A DNA stretch of 64,000 nt from the NCBI GenBank assembly GCA_020402945.1, contig JADBYQ010000029.1, forward strand, positions 1 to 64,000, given 5' to 3'. Shown in pieces: positions 42,712 through 52,234 of this stretch (position 1 is its first letter; the number at the start of each line of letters is the position of its first letter). Origin of the DNA: Cytophagales bacterium. GTDB taxonomy: Bacteria > Bacteroidota > Bacteroidia > Cytophagales > Cyclobacteriaceae. The notes under the pieces are model-generated. The model did no database searches, was not told the origin of the DNA, and was given only the letters and a program-made list of their open reading frames with translations. Both the position numbers and the translations under genes were made by a program.

Positions 42712-43422
42712 TCACTTAATCAACGACAAATAATGGGGAAACATCTCTCGCCATACAGGCCAATCATGATTGGCACCGTGCCGAACATCGAGCCAATGGT
42801 GCATCCCTTTATTGCGTAAAATGCCTGCCATTTTCTCGTTGGCATCCCAACACATATCGTTAGTGCCCGTTCCCAGAACCGTAAACTGGTCCCACAAGAA
42901 TCCATCATTAGCGTCAGGCAGGAAGTCCGGGGGGTTGTTAAAAAAAACATTATCGTCATAATGACCATCTAATTGATCTTTGATATCAAAGGCAGCACCC
43001 ATGTTAAAAACATACTTGACAACTTCCGGATGCTTATAGGCAAAATTAGTTGCGTGGTAACCTCCAAAACTACAACCTGCTGTAGCTACCCTACCAACCC
43101 CTGTTTCGTTCTGAGCGAGTGGTATTAACTCATGAAGCAACATCTGATCATACCAAATGTGATTCTTTACCCTGTCGGCCGGGTGGATACCTTTGTTATA
43201 CCAGCTTAACTCATCGATCCCATCTACACAGTAAATTTTTACCAGACCCTCATCCAGAAACCAGTTAACGCTCTCGATCAATTTGAAATCTTTATTCTCA
43301 TAATACTTACCCATCGAAGTAGGAAATAGAATGACAGGATAGCCCCTATGACCAAATGCCAAAACATTAATGTGTTGGCTCAAACGAGGAGAATACCAGC
43401 GATGTAGATGTTCGTGAGGCAT
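42712..43422 (-). CDS. Esterase-family alpha/beta hydrolase
   Basis: A 236-residue cytoplasmic hydrolase of the esterase D/YbbA-like group. VILFPTSMG, the nucleophile elbow ATAGCSFGGYHATNFA, and the final HGANHDWPVWREMFPHYL carry Ser and His; the acid is probably the Asp in GTNDMCWDANE. It leads the minus-strand amidoligase cluster (125 nt before the ATP-grasp gene) and is divergent from a second esterase. Confidence 0.78.
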   Translation of the reverse strand: MPHEHLHRWYSPRLSQHINVLAFGHRGYPVILFPTSMGKYYENKDFKLIESVNWFLDEGLVKIYCVDGIDELSWYNKGIHPADRVKNHIWYDQMLLHELIPLAQNETGVGRVATAGCSFGGYHATNFAYKHPEVVKYVFNMGAAFDIKDQLDGHYDDNVFFNNPPDFLPDANDGFLWDQFTVLGTGTNDMCWDANEKMAGILRNKGMHHWLDVRHGANHDWPVWREMFPHYLSLIK

Positions 43423-43463
43423 AAGGCAGGGATTGAGTTGAGATTTACTACTTTTGATTTTTA

Positions 43464-43471
43464 TAAATTTG
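43464..43471 (+). promoter_or_regulatory. Putative -7 element (TAAATTTG) in the divergent esterase promoter region
   Basis: TAAATTTG fits TAnnTTTG and lies 27 nt before the GTG start of the plus-strand esterase, in the 75-bp space between the two divergent esterases. Confidence 0.4.
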
Positions 43472-43497
43472 GTAAAAAATTAATCTAAAGACAAACC

Positions 43498-44325
43498 GTG
43501 TCAGAACTGTCCACAATAAACAGCCAAAACATTGCCTATCGAGAAGAAAAAATAAAGGGTATTCACTCGAATTTGCTGAATAGAAATGTGGACGTCAACA
43601 TATTGACTCCTGTGGCACTAAATCTGCCAATCTATCCATTATTGTTACTTAACGATGGGCAAGATATGGACGGGCTGCGGGTGAAAAAAGCGGTAGAGGA
43701 GCTGGTTCAGAAACAACAAATACCACCGATTATCATTGCCGGTGTGGTAGCTGGTGATCGGCTTCAAGAGTACGGAGTGGCTTCCAGAAAAGACTACCTA
43801 AAACGAGGTAGTCGCGCAAAGGCCTATTCGACCTATATCGCTGGTGAGTTATTGCCTTTCCTAAAACATCAGTACCCTGTCTCCACAGACCCAGCACATC
43901 GAGTCATAGCTGGGTGCTCCATGGGTGGGCTTAGCGCCATGGATATCGCCTGGAATCACCCGGATCTTTTTGAAAAAGTGGGCGCGTTTAGTGGATCATT
44001 TTGGTGGCGAAAACGCAATAGCCACAGCATGTTCTATTCCGATCACCGCGATCGACTTATGCATCAGGAAATCCGGCATGGTAAAAAGAAAGAAAATTTG
44101 AAATTCTGGCTTCAAACAGGTGCACTGGATGAAATGGGTGATCGCAACAAGAATGGAATAATTGATTCTATTGATGACACACTAGACTTGATTGCCGAAC
44201 TAACAAAAAAAGGCTATCGCCCTTTTCATGATATTCAATATTATGAAATGAAAGATGGCAAGCACAACCTAGAAACGTGGGCTGAAGCGATGCCGGTGTT
44301 TCTGCAATGGGCTTTTGGAAAATAA
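43498..44325 (+). CDS. Esterase-family alpha/beta hydrolase (Fes/esterase D-like)
   Basis: A 275-residue protein, start GTG 43498. VNILTPVALNLPIYPLLLLNDGQDMDGL, the elbow VIAGCSMGGLSAMDIAWNHPDLF, and the DGKHNLETW end supply the Ser and His of the triad. It resembles Fes-type/esterase D hydrolases and lacks a signal peptide. The divergent position next to the amidoligase cluster and its functional similarity to the other esterase suggest it belongs to the same system. Confidence 0.78.
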   Translation: MSELSTINSQNIAYREEKIKGIHSNLLNRNVDVNILTPVALNLPIYPLLLLNDGQDMDGLRVKKAVEELVQKQQIPPIIIAGVVAGDRLQEYGVASRKDYLKRGSRAKAYSTYIAGELLPFLKHQYPVSTDPAHRVIAGCSMGGLSAMDIAWNHPDLFEKVGAFSGSFWWRKRNSHSMFYSDHRDRLMHQEIRHGKKKENLKFWLQTGALDEMGDRNKNGIIDSIDDTLDLIAELTKKGYRPFHDIQYYEMKDGKHNLETWAEAMPVFLQWAFGK

Positions 44326-44342
44326 TTTTGTAATTTCGAATC

Positions 44343-44879
44343 ATGCTTATTGAAATTCCATCTCCGCCACGCACCATTATAGAAGTATTTAAAATGCTTC
44401 CTGAGGGGACGTTGGCCGAGTTAATCAATGGACACATTTATATGTCACCAGCACCATCCAATAAACACCAGCGAGTTTTAAAAAAGTTTTTAAAGTTGAT
44501 GGACGATTTCATAATCAAAAATGACCTGGGAGAATTATTTGTTTCCCCAATTGATATATTTTTTGATAGTCACTCAAATGCCGTTCAGCCGGACCTTGCT
44601 TTCATTTCGAAAGAAAACCCAAATCAGCCGATGGACTTTGAACCCTTTCACGGAAGCCCAGATATTTTGGTAGAGTTCCTTTCTCCTAGCAACGAAAAAC
44701 ATGATCGTTTCGTAAAAAAAGATCTTTACGAAAAATTTGGCGTGAAGGAATATTGGATCATTGATCCGGATACCAAAGAAAGTTTCGTATTTCAATTGGT
44801 AGAAAACAAGTACATTTTATCAAAGCGAGATAATGGCCAACTTTTCTCCCCTCTCTTTAATCACTCGTTTACCATCTAA
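44343..44879 (+). CDS. Uma2 family (DUF820) restriction-endonuclease-like protein, second copy
   Basis: A 178-residue paralog of the protein at 6441-6971, sharing PPRTIxEVxKMLPEGTLAELINGxI and the MSPxPxxKHQR block. VQPDLAFIS and PDILVEFLSPSNEKHDRFVKKDLYEKFGVKEYWIIDPD carry the nuclease-fold acidic residues. It follows the esterase gene after 17 nt and precedes the HAD phosphatase by 3 nt, so the three may share a transcript. Confidence 0.82.
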   Translation: MLIEIPSPPRTIIEVFKMLPEGTLAELINGHIYMSPAPSNKHQRVLKKFLKLMDDFIIKNDLGELFVSPIDIFFDSHSNAVQPDLAFISKENPNQPMDFEPFHGSPDILVEFLSPSNEKHDRFVKKDLYEKFGVKEYWIIDPDTKESFVFQLVENKYILSKRDNGQLFSPLFNHSFTI

Positions 44880-44882
44880 GTT

Positions 44883-45494
44883 TTGTCGTCAATTAACAAC
44901 GTTATTTTCGATCTGGGCGGAGTGCTCATCGATTGGAACCCACGCTATCTCTATCGCAAGATTTTCAACACAGAAGAAGAGATCACCTGGTTTTTGGAAA
45001 ATGTGTGCACGCCTGAGTGGAACGACAAACAAGATGGCGGCCGTTCTTTTGAAGAAGCTACGAATGAACTGATTGCCAAATTTCCAGATCATGAATCAGC
45101 CATTCGCGCCTGGTATGGGCGCTGGCAAGAAACCATTGGAGGCCGTATTCACGAAACAGTAGAACTACTCGCTGAGATCAAGGAATCTAAAAAATACAAA
45201 CTCTACGCTCTCACTAATTGGTCTGCCGAAACGTTCCCATGGGCATTAGCCAACTTCGACTTTCTTCATTGGTTCGATGGCATTGTTGTTTCGGGTGTTG
45301 AAAAAACCAGAAAGCCGTTTCCCGAATTTTATCAAATACTTTTTGATCGATATCAAATCAATCCGGCACAAGCGATTTTCATTGACGACAATATCAAAAA
45401 CGTAGAGGGCGCTCTAAAAGTAGGATTGCCCACGATTCATTTTCAATCGGCAGACCAAACAAAAAGGGAGCTAGTAAAAGCAAAAGTGATTTAA
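44883..45494 (+). CDS. HAD-superfamily phosphatase
   Basis: A 203-residue protein beginning with TTG 44883, directly after the Uma2 stop. NNVIFDLGGVLIDWNP holds the nucleophile Asp pair region, LTNWSAETF motif II, RKPFPEFY motif III Lys, and IFIDDNIKNVEGA motif IV. The cap is the small helical C1 type. It is likely a YihX-like sugar-phosphate or nucleotide phosphatase; substrate unknown. A bidirectional terminator follows. Confidence 0.85.
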   Translation: MSSINNVIFDLGGVLIDWNPRYLYRKIFNTEEEITWFLENVCTPEWNDKQDGGRSFEEATNELIAKFPDHESAIRAWYGRWQETIGGRIHETVELLAEIKESKKYKLYALTNWSAETFPWALANFDFLHWFDGIVVSGVEKTRKPFPEFYQILFDRYQINPAQAIFIDDNIKNVEGALKVGLPTIHFQSADQTKRELVKAKVI

Positions 45495-45550
45495 CTGTTT
45501 TCACTTCAATTACGAGTTGTTCACAGAGAGGAGAAAGAGATTTAACTAAC

Positions 45551-45581
45551 AAAAAAGCCCCGCAATCAGCGAGGCTTTTTT
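45551..45581. terminator. Bidirectional terminator between the HAD gene and lpd
   Basis: AAAAAAGCCCCGC-AATCA-GCGAGGCTTTTTT forms a 6-7 bp GC stem with one mismatch flanked by A and T runs, suited to end transcription from both sides of this convergent pair. Confidence 0.85.
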
Positions 45582-45598
45582 AATAACTCAACTTAAGA

Positions 45599-46990
45599 CT
45601 ATAAATGAATCACTTCCCCATACGCAGCCGCGGCCGCTTCCATAATCGCTTCGCTCATAGTAGGGTGTGGATGCACGGTTTTGATTACATCATGGCCAGT
45701 CGTCTCCAACTTACGAGCTGATACCACTTCTGCAATCATCTCAGTTACATTCGCGCCAATCATATGCGCGCCTAACCACTCACCATACTTTGCATCGAAG
45801 ATCACCTTTACAAAACCATCACTGGCCCCAGCTGCTTTTGCTTTACCGGAAGCTGTAAACGGAAACTTACCCACTTTAATTTGGTAGCCTGCTTTCTTCG
45901 CAGCCTCTTCAGTATAACCCACGGATGCAATCTCGGGAGAACAATAAGTACAGCCCGGTATATTATTATAATTAAGTGGTTCAGGTTTTTTGCCTGCAAT
46001 ATTCTCCACGCAAATAATTCCCTCCGCTGAAGCAACGTGTGCCAATGCAGGGCCGTTGGTAATATCACCGATCGCATAAACGCCCGCTACATTTGTTTTA
46101 TAAAAGGCATCTACTATTACTTTTCCTTTTTCGTTCTTCACCCCTACTTCTTCTAAGCCAAGATTTTCTAAATTGGTAGAAACACCTACCGCAGAGAGCA
46201 CTACATCGGCTTCTATTTTAATTTCCCCGGTCGGAGTTTTTACTGTCGCTACACAACCCTTGCCACTCGTATCTACTTTCGTTACTTCAGAGCTAGTATA
46301 AATAGTAATTCCCGATTTCTTGAACGATTTTTCCAATTGCTTAGAAACCTCTTCATCTTCTACTGGTACAATGCGAGGCAAAAATTCTACGATGGTAACT
46401 TCTACGCCAATGGTATTGTAGAAATAAGCGAACTCCACCCCTATAGCACCTGATCCTACAACCAGCATTTTCTGTGGCTTGAAGGGAAGCACCATCGCAT
46501 CGCGGTAGCCAATGATTTTTTTGTTGTCTATTTTAAGTGCAGGTAATTCACGTGAGCGCGCACCAGTAGCTAATATAATATGCTTGGCATCGTAGTCCGT
46601 TTTCTTGCCAGCGGCATCGGTCACTTCTACCTTGCCACCTTTCTTTAACTTTCCATGCCCTTCAATCTGATCGATCTTGTTTTTCTTGAATAGAAATTGT
46701 ACACCCTTGCTCATGCCAGCAGCCACATCGCGACTACGTTTTACCATTGCCGCCATATCTGGCGAGGCTTCTTTCACATCAATTCCATAGTCTTTCGCGT
46801 GTCTTATGTATTCAAATACATTTGCGCTCTTTAGAAGCGCTTTTGTGGGAATGCACCCCCAATTCAGGCAAATTCCGCCCAATTCAGCCTTTTCAACAAC
46901 ACCCACTTTCATGCCTAACTGAGAAGCACGGATAGCTGCCACATAGCCTCCCGGGCCAGAGCCAATAACAATTACATCATAACTCGCCAT
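45599..46990 (-). CDS. lpdA: Dihydrolipoyl dehydrogenase (copy 1)
   Basis: E3 component of 2-oxoacid dehydrogenase complexes. A 463-residue flavoprotein with IGSGPGGYVAA (FAD), the redox disulfide CLNWGC (Cys41/Cys46), GSGAIGVEFA (NAD), AIGDI and the C-terminal HPHPTMSEAIMEA with the catalytic His. It is not clustered with E1/E2 genes. A second, different copy is at 62009-63409; the two likely serve different complexes. Confidence 0.93.
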   Translation of the reverse strand: MASYDVIVIGSGPGGYVAAIRASQLGMKVGVVEKAELGGICLNWGCIPTKALLKSANVFEYIRHAKDYGIDVKEASPDMAAMVKRSRDVAAGMSKGVQFLFKKNKIDQIEGHGKLKKGGKVEVTDAAGKKTDYDAKHIILATGARSRELPALKIDNKKIIGYRDAMVLPFKPQKMLVVGSGAIGVEFAYFYNTIGVEVTIVEFLPRIVPVEDEEVSKQLEKSFKKSGITIYTSSEVTKVDTSGKGCVATVKTPTGEIKIEADVVLSAVGVSTNLENLGLEEVGVKNEKGKVIVDAFYKTNVAGVYAIGDITNGPALAHVASAEGIICVENIAGKKPEPLNYNNIPGCTYCSPEIASVGYTEEAAKKAGYQIKVGKFPFTASGKAKAAGASDGFVKVIFDAKYGEWLGAHMIGANVTEMIAEVVSARKLETTGHDVIKTVHPHPTMSEAIMEAAAAAYGEVIHL

Positions 46991-47013
46991 AGAATTTGCT
47001 TTTTTAGAACGGC

Positions 47014-47021
47014 CAAAATTA
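47014..47021 (-). promoter_or_regulatory. Putative -7 element (TAATTTTG) of lpd copy 1
   Basis: TAATTTTG on the minus strand fits TAnnTTTG and lies 23 nt before the start codon. Confidence 0.4.
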
Positions 47022-47092
47022 AACCAAAATCTGATGTGGAAAAAAGATTAGTTTTGGGATCAAATTGTTGATTTCTCACACAAATTCAGTCT

Positions 47093-47839
47093 ATGAAACT
47101 ACTGCAAAATAGAACTGCGCTCATCACAGGCGCCTCCAAAGGAATAGGCAAAGCCATCGCGATCAAATTTGCCGAGCAAGGTGCCAACGTTGCCTTTACC
47201 TATTTATCAAGTGTAGAACAAGGCCAAGCGTTGGAGGCAGAACTGGCTGCCAAAGGTGTGAAGGCAAAAGGCTATCGCTCCGATGCTTCAGATTTCGCAC
47301 AAGCTGATAAACTAATCAATAATGTGGTGACTGAATTTGGCTCTCTGGATATTCTAGTGAACAATGCCGGCATCACGATGGACAATTTGCTGCTTCGAAT
47401 GACAGAAGAGGCGTGGGACAAAATCATCAACGTAAATTTGAAATCGTGCTTCAATACCGTAAAAGCTGCCTGCAAACCCATGATGAAACAAAAAGGAGGC
47501 TCCATTATTAACATGACCTCCGTTGTAGGGCTGAAAGGAAATGCTGGTCAAGCAAATTATGCGGCATCCAAAGCAGGTATTATTGGATTCACAAAATCAA
47601 TCGCGTTAGAGTTAGGTTCACGCGGCATCCGATCTAACGCCATTGCTCCTGGTTTTATCGAAACCGAAATGACAGGCAAGCTGGATGAAAAAACAGTGCA
47701 AAGCTGGCGCGATGCGATTCCATTAAAGAGAGGTGGTAAACCCGAAGACGTGGCCGATGCATGTGTGTTTTTAGCATCGGATATGTCGACTTACATTTCG
47801 GGGCAGGTTATACAGGTAGATGGAGGAATGCTGACATAA
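47093..47839 (+). CDS. fabG: 3-oxoacyl-[acyl-carrier-protein] reductase
   Basis: Second-step reductase of fatty acid elongation. A 248-residue SDR with GASKGIGKA (14-22), NNAGIT, the catalytic Ser in NMTSVVG, YAASKAG (Tyr/Lys), and the typical end VFLASDMSTYISGQVIQVDGGM. It matches FabG closely in length and ending. It stands alone, divergent from lpd. Confidence 0.9.
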   Translation: MKLLQNRTALITGASKGIGKAIAIKFAEQGANVAFTYLSSVEQGQALEAELAAKGVKAKGYRSDASDFAQADKLINNVVTEFGSLDILVNNAGITMDNLLLRMTEEAWDKIINVNLKSCFNTVKAACKPMMKQKGGSIINMTSVVGLKGNAGQANYAASKAGIIGFTKSIALELGSRGIRSNAIAPGFIETEMTGKLDEKTVQSWRDAIPLKRGGKPEDVADACVFLASDMSTYISGQVIQVDGGMLT

Positions 47840-47927
47840 AAAGCATTTTGTCTATCTACTTTTTCAATCTAAATGTATTACCAAACACTTGTGAGTAAAA
47901 CTTTCTTAACAAATTTTTAAGTAAGCA

Positions 47928-47959
47928 TTTGGAAACTCTACTAAACTAGTATACGTTTG
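47928..47959 (+). promoter_or_regulatory. Promoter of the methionine block (TTTG-20 nt-TACGTTTG)
   Basis: A -33 type TTTG (47928-47931) and a -7 element TACGTTTG (47952-47959) precede the SAM-I riboswitch by about 30 nt. Confidence 0.55.
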
Positions 47960-47990
47960 TGTCATCATAATCGGTGAAGCCAAAAGCCAA

Positions 47991-48098
47991 CCGATTTATA
48001 TAGAAGCGTGGAGAGAACAGGCTCTTTGAAACGCTAGCAACCCCGAAAAAGGTGCTAATTCCTGCCTCAAAGAAGGTCTTTGAGGAAATATAAACCGG
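47991..48098 (+). promoter_or_regulatory. SAM-I (S-box) riboswitch
   Basis: P1 is CCGATTTATA (47991-48000) with TATAAACCGG (48089-48098). Between are GCGTGGAGAGAACAGGC, TTTGAAACGCTAGCAACC and AAAGGTGCTAATTCCTGCC, the conserved core of SAM-I aptamers, and a P4-like CTCAAAGA/TCTTTGAG hairpin. SAM binding stabilises P1. The ATG of a short leader ORF begins only 1 nt after P1, so the helix could also mask its initiation site. Confidence 0.92.
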
Positions 48099-48099
48099 T

Positions 48100-48222
48100 A
48101 TGAAAATGAAAAGATTTATCATTCAGTCAATCACCCAAGGGAAACACCTCCTCCTAAATTTCTTTTATTCCATTCAATATCAACAGTGCAGCATGTGTTG
48201 TTGCTCTGTACGTTGTTGGTAA
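48100..48222 (+). CDS. Cysteine-rich leader peptide (40 residues)
   Basis: A short ORF from ATG 48100 to TAA 48220-48222, right after the SAM riboswitch. The first 29 residues carry no Cys; the last eleven are CSMCCCSVRCW, with Cys at 30, 33, 34, 35 and 39. This is the pattern of leader peptides that sense the supply of a charged tRNA, as described for polycysteine leaders in mycobacteria. The Cys codons overlap two RNA segments that compete for the same downstream partner. I know of no homolog. Confidence 0.55.
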   Translation: MKMKRFIIQSITQGKHLLLNFFYSIQYQQCSMCCCSVRCW

Positions 48223-48300
48223 TGATCGGTTGATCGTCCAACAACACACTAGCGCACGGCCTACCGAGTGACGGGTATGGTTATGGCTAAGTTTTCTTCT
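48194..48300 (+). promoter_or_regulatory. Predicted attenuator with mutually exclusive hairpins
   Basis: CAACAACACA (48239-48248) can pair with TGTGTTGTTG (48194-48203, over the CCC codons). Alternatively CCAACAAC (48238-48245) pairs with GTTGTTGG (48212-48219, over the last Cys/Trp codons), extended inside by ATGATC/GATCGT. The two helices cannot coexist, as in classical attenuation. A third weak stem (GCCTACC with GGTA-t-GGT, 48259-48281) precedes a T-rich run GTTTTCTTCT (48291-48300). Which state terminates is not clear. Confidence 0.5.
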
Positions 48301-48307
48301 ACGTTAA

Positions 48308-49678
<1,371 letters not shown>

Positions 49679-49752
49679 TTGGCTTCCTGCTGCATGTTTC
49701 AGGCTACAAGTAGTTTGAAGCATGTGGCCTGTAGCTTGTAATCAAAAAAAGA

Positions 49753-50847
49753 ATGATAAAATCAGAATCCATCTTTCATTTTGAAGAAGAGTTTGAGTTA
49801 GAGTCGGGGGCAAAGCTCCCCGGCTTTCAACTTAAATACACTACGTTAGGGCAGTTGAACAAAGACAGAAGCAACGTGGTTTGGATTTGTCATGCCCTCA
49901 CGGGCAGCTCTGACTTTACGGATTGGTGGAAAGATTTTTTCGTAGAAGGAAGCCCCTTTGACCCGCGCGATTATTTTATCATCTGTGCGAATACACTGGG
50001 TGGATGTTATGGCTCAACCGGGCCGCTGTCAATTAATCCTGCCACAGGCAAAAGCTATTTTCATGATTTTCCTCTGACTACCAATAGGGACATCATACAA
50101 GCGTTTGATCTGCTTCGACAAGATTTGGGAATTAACAAAGTCCACACTCTAATAGGTGGGTCGCTGGGAGGCCAGCAAACGCTGGAGTGGGCGATCGCGC
50201 AACCTTCGGTGTTTGATCACCTAATCGCTATTGCCTGCAATGCGCAACATTCGCCATGGGGAATTGCCTTCAATGAAGCCCAGCGGATGGCCATTGAAGC
50301 AGATGTCACCTGGAAAGAGAACGATGCAAGAGCAGGAATTGAAGGGATGAAGGCAGCTAGAGCGATGGGAATGATTTCTTACAGAACGTATGACACCTAT
50401 CTATCAACTCAATCCGAGAAAGGGATTGAAAAAATAGACAACTACAGAGCGGCTTCGTATCAAAAATACCAAGGCCAAAAACTAGCAAGTCGTTTTAACG
50501 CATTTACTTATTGGACACTTTCAAAAGCAATGGACAGTCACCATGTAGGTAGAGGAAGGGGTAGCGTGTCAAATGCATTGAAACAAATAAAAGCTAAAAC
50601 ATTGGTAGTAGGAATAGAGAATGATTTGTTATACCCAGTTCAAGAGCAAAAGTCTCTGGCAGACGCCATCCCCGGTGCTGTGTTTGAAGGACTCACTTCG
50701 CTCTATGGGCATGATGGATTCTTGGTAGAGTTTGATCAGTTTAAGAATATCGTAAGGAGATTCTTGCGTGCAGAAACAAAAAACAATGAACGAGTGTTGC
50801 AAGAAACACCGTACGACTTCAAATCATTAGAAGACTATAATCAGTAA
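49753..50847 (+). CDS. metX: Homoserine O-acetyltransferase
   Basis: A 364-residue alpha/beta-fold acetyltransferase. The nucleophile elbow is GGSLGGQQ with Ser137, HALTGSSD is the oxyanion region and FDPRDYFIICANTLGGCYGSTGP the MetX signature; the final GHDGFL carries the catalytic His. It produces the substrate of the upstream MetY. The start is 74 nt after metY and its stop is 3 nt before hom. Confidence 0.93.
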   Translation: MIKSESIFHFEEEFELESGAKLPGFQLKYTTLGQLNKDRSNVVWICHALTGSSDFTDWWKDFFVEGSPFDPRDYFIICANTLGGCYGSTGPLSINPATGKSYFHDFPLTTNRDIIQAFDLLRQDLGINKVHTLIGGSLGGQQTLEWAIAQPSVFDHLIAIACNAQHSPWGIAFNEAQRMAIEADVTWKENDARAGIEGMKAARAMGMISYRTYDTYLSTQSEKGIEKIDNYRAASYQKYQGQKLASRFNAFTYWTLSKAMDSHHVGRGRGSVSNALKQIKAKTLVVGIENDLLYPVQEQKSLADAIPGAVFEGLTSLYGHDGFLVEFDQFKNIVRRFLRAETKNNERVLQETPYDFKSLEDYNQ

Positions 50848-50850
50848 AAA

Positions 50851-52077
50851 ATGAAGAAAAAATTAAAAATCGGTTTGTTTGGTTTTGGTGTAGTAGGGCA
50901 AGGCCTTTATCATGTACTCAACGAAACACATGGTGTAAAAGCAGAGATCAAAAAGATATGCGTTAAAAACAAAGACAAGCAGCGCAATCTGGATAGCGCC
51001 ATTTTTACGTACGAAAAGAATGACATTCTCTTCGATCCTGACATTGACATTGTTGTCGAACTTATCGATGATGCCTCCGCAGCTTTTGAAATCGTAAAGG
51101 CAGCCTTGCGCAACGGTAAACATGTGGTTACCGCGAACAAGAGAATGTTGGCCGAAAATCTTCAGGAGATTTACTCTCTCCAGAAAAGATATGACCGTTC
51201 TGTTCTTTACGAGGGGTCGGTTTGCGGAAGCATACCTATTTTAAGAAATCTGGAGGAATATTATGACAATGATTTGATCACTAGTATTGAAGGAATTTTT
51301 AATGGCTCTACCAATTACATTTTAACGAAGGTCTTTGAAGAAAGAAAAAGTTATACAGAGGCGTTAAAAGCTGCACAAGATCTTGGCTTTGCCGAAAGCG
51401 ATCCCTCGCTAGATGTGAAAGGATATGATGCCAAATTCAAGTTGACGATCGCCATCGCTCATACGTTTGGCGTATTTGTCAAACCAGAGAAAATCATCAA
51501 CGTGGGTATTGATAAAATCTCTGCGGTGGATCTAAAGTACGCAAGGGAAAATAATCTAACCATCAAGTTGGTGGCACGTGCCTACAAGCTGGGGGGCAAA
51601 ATTGTTGGCTTTGTTGCTCCTCAATTCATTCCTTCCGACCACATGCTCGCTTCAGTTCGCAACGAGTACAATGCGGTCTTAGTGGAGGGTGCTTTTGCCG
51701 AGAAGCAGGTTTTTATTGGAAAAGGGGCTGGAGGTTACCCTACAGGTTCGGCTGTACTTTCTGACATTTCAGCCTTAACTTTTGATTATCGCTACGAATA
51801 CAAAAAGTTCACACAAGGCGAGGGATTCTCCTTCTCTAACAGCGCCAAAGTAGATGTTGTCATTAGTTTTAACGAAAAGTCAGCCATCTCACCCTCAGAT
51901 TTCGAGACTTTCAAAGGCGGCTACCAAGGAACCGGGCACCAGTATATGACCGGCTCAATCTCTCTTGAAAAACTACAATCACTATCGAAACGGGAGGATG
52001 TAAGTGTCATTCTGGCGCCCCAGTTGAACTTAGACGCTACTGAACAAAACGCGGCTAAAGAGGTTTTGGCCGTTTGA
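50851..52077 (+). CDS. hom: Homoserine dehydrogenase
   Basis: Reduces aspartate semialdehyde to homoserine. A 408-residue protein with the Rossmann motif GLFGFGVVGQG, VVTANKRMLAENLQEI, YEGSVCGSIPILRNL and the catalytic segment GIFNGSTNYILTKVFE..AAQDLGFAESDPSLDVKGYDAKFKL. There is no aspartokinase domain and the C-terminal ACT-like part appears reduced. It lies 3 nt after metX, completing a short homoserine-to-homocysteine block; a terminator follows. Confidence 0.92.
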   Translation: MKKKLKIGLFGFGVVGQGLYHVLNETHGVKAEIKKICVKNKDKQRNLDSAIFTYEKNDILFDPDIDIVVELIDDASAAFEIVKAALRNGKHVVTANKRMLAENLQEIYSLQKRYDRSVLYEGSVCGSIPILRNLEEYYDNDLITSIEGIFNGSTNYILTKVFEERKSYTEALKAAQDLGFAESDPSLDVKGYDAKFKLTIAIAHTFGVFVKPEKIINVGIDKISAVDLKYARENNLTIKLVARAYKLGGKIVGFVAPQFIPSDHMLASVRNEYNAVLVEGAFAEKQVFIGKGAGGYPTGSAVLSDISALTFDYRYEYKKFTQGEGFSFSNSAKVDVVISFNEKSAISPSDFETFKGGYQGTGHQYMTGSISLEKLQSLSKREDVSVILAPQLNLDATEQNAAKEVLAV

Positions 52078-52130
52078 TGAGTAGGTCAAAGCATCGATAA
52101 ATTCAAGAAGTTAAACAAATCGTTTACGGA

Positions 52131-52154
52131 GGCAGCCAAGTGGTTGCCTTTTTG
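52131..52154 (+). terminator. Rho-independent terminator after hom
   Basis: GGCAGCC-AAGT-GGTTGCC followed by a T-run (52149-52153) forms a 7-bp stem with one G-T pair. Confidence 0.85.
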
Positions 52155-52207
52155 CTTTTTGAAGCGATTTTTAAAGTGGGGAATTGATAGTTTTTACACC
52201 CGATTCC

Positions 52208-52215
52208 TATATTTG
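52208..52215 (+). promoter_or_regulatory. Putative -7 element (TATATTTG) of nqrF
   Basis: TATATTTG fits TAnnTTTG and lies 19 nt before the start codon; a TTG is found about 21 nt upstream of it. Confidence 0.5.
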
Positions 52216-52234
52216 TAGTCTTTAATTCCAATCT

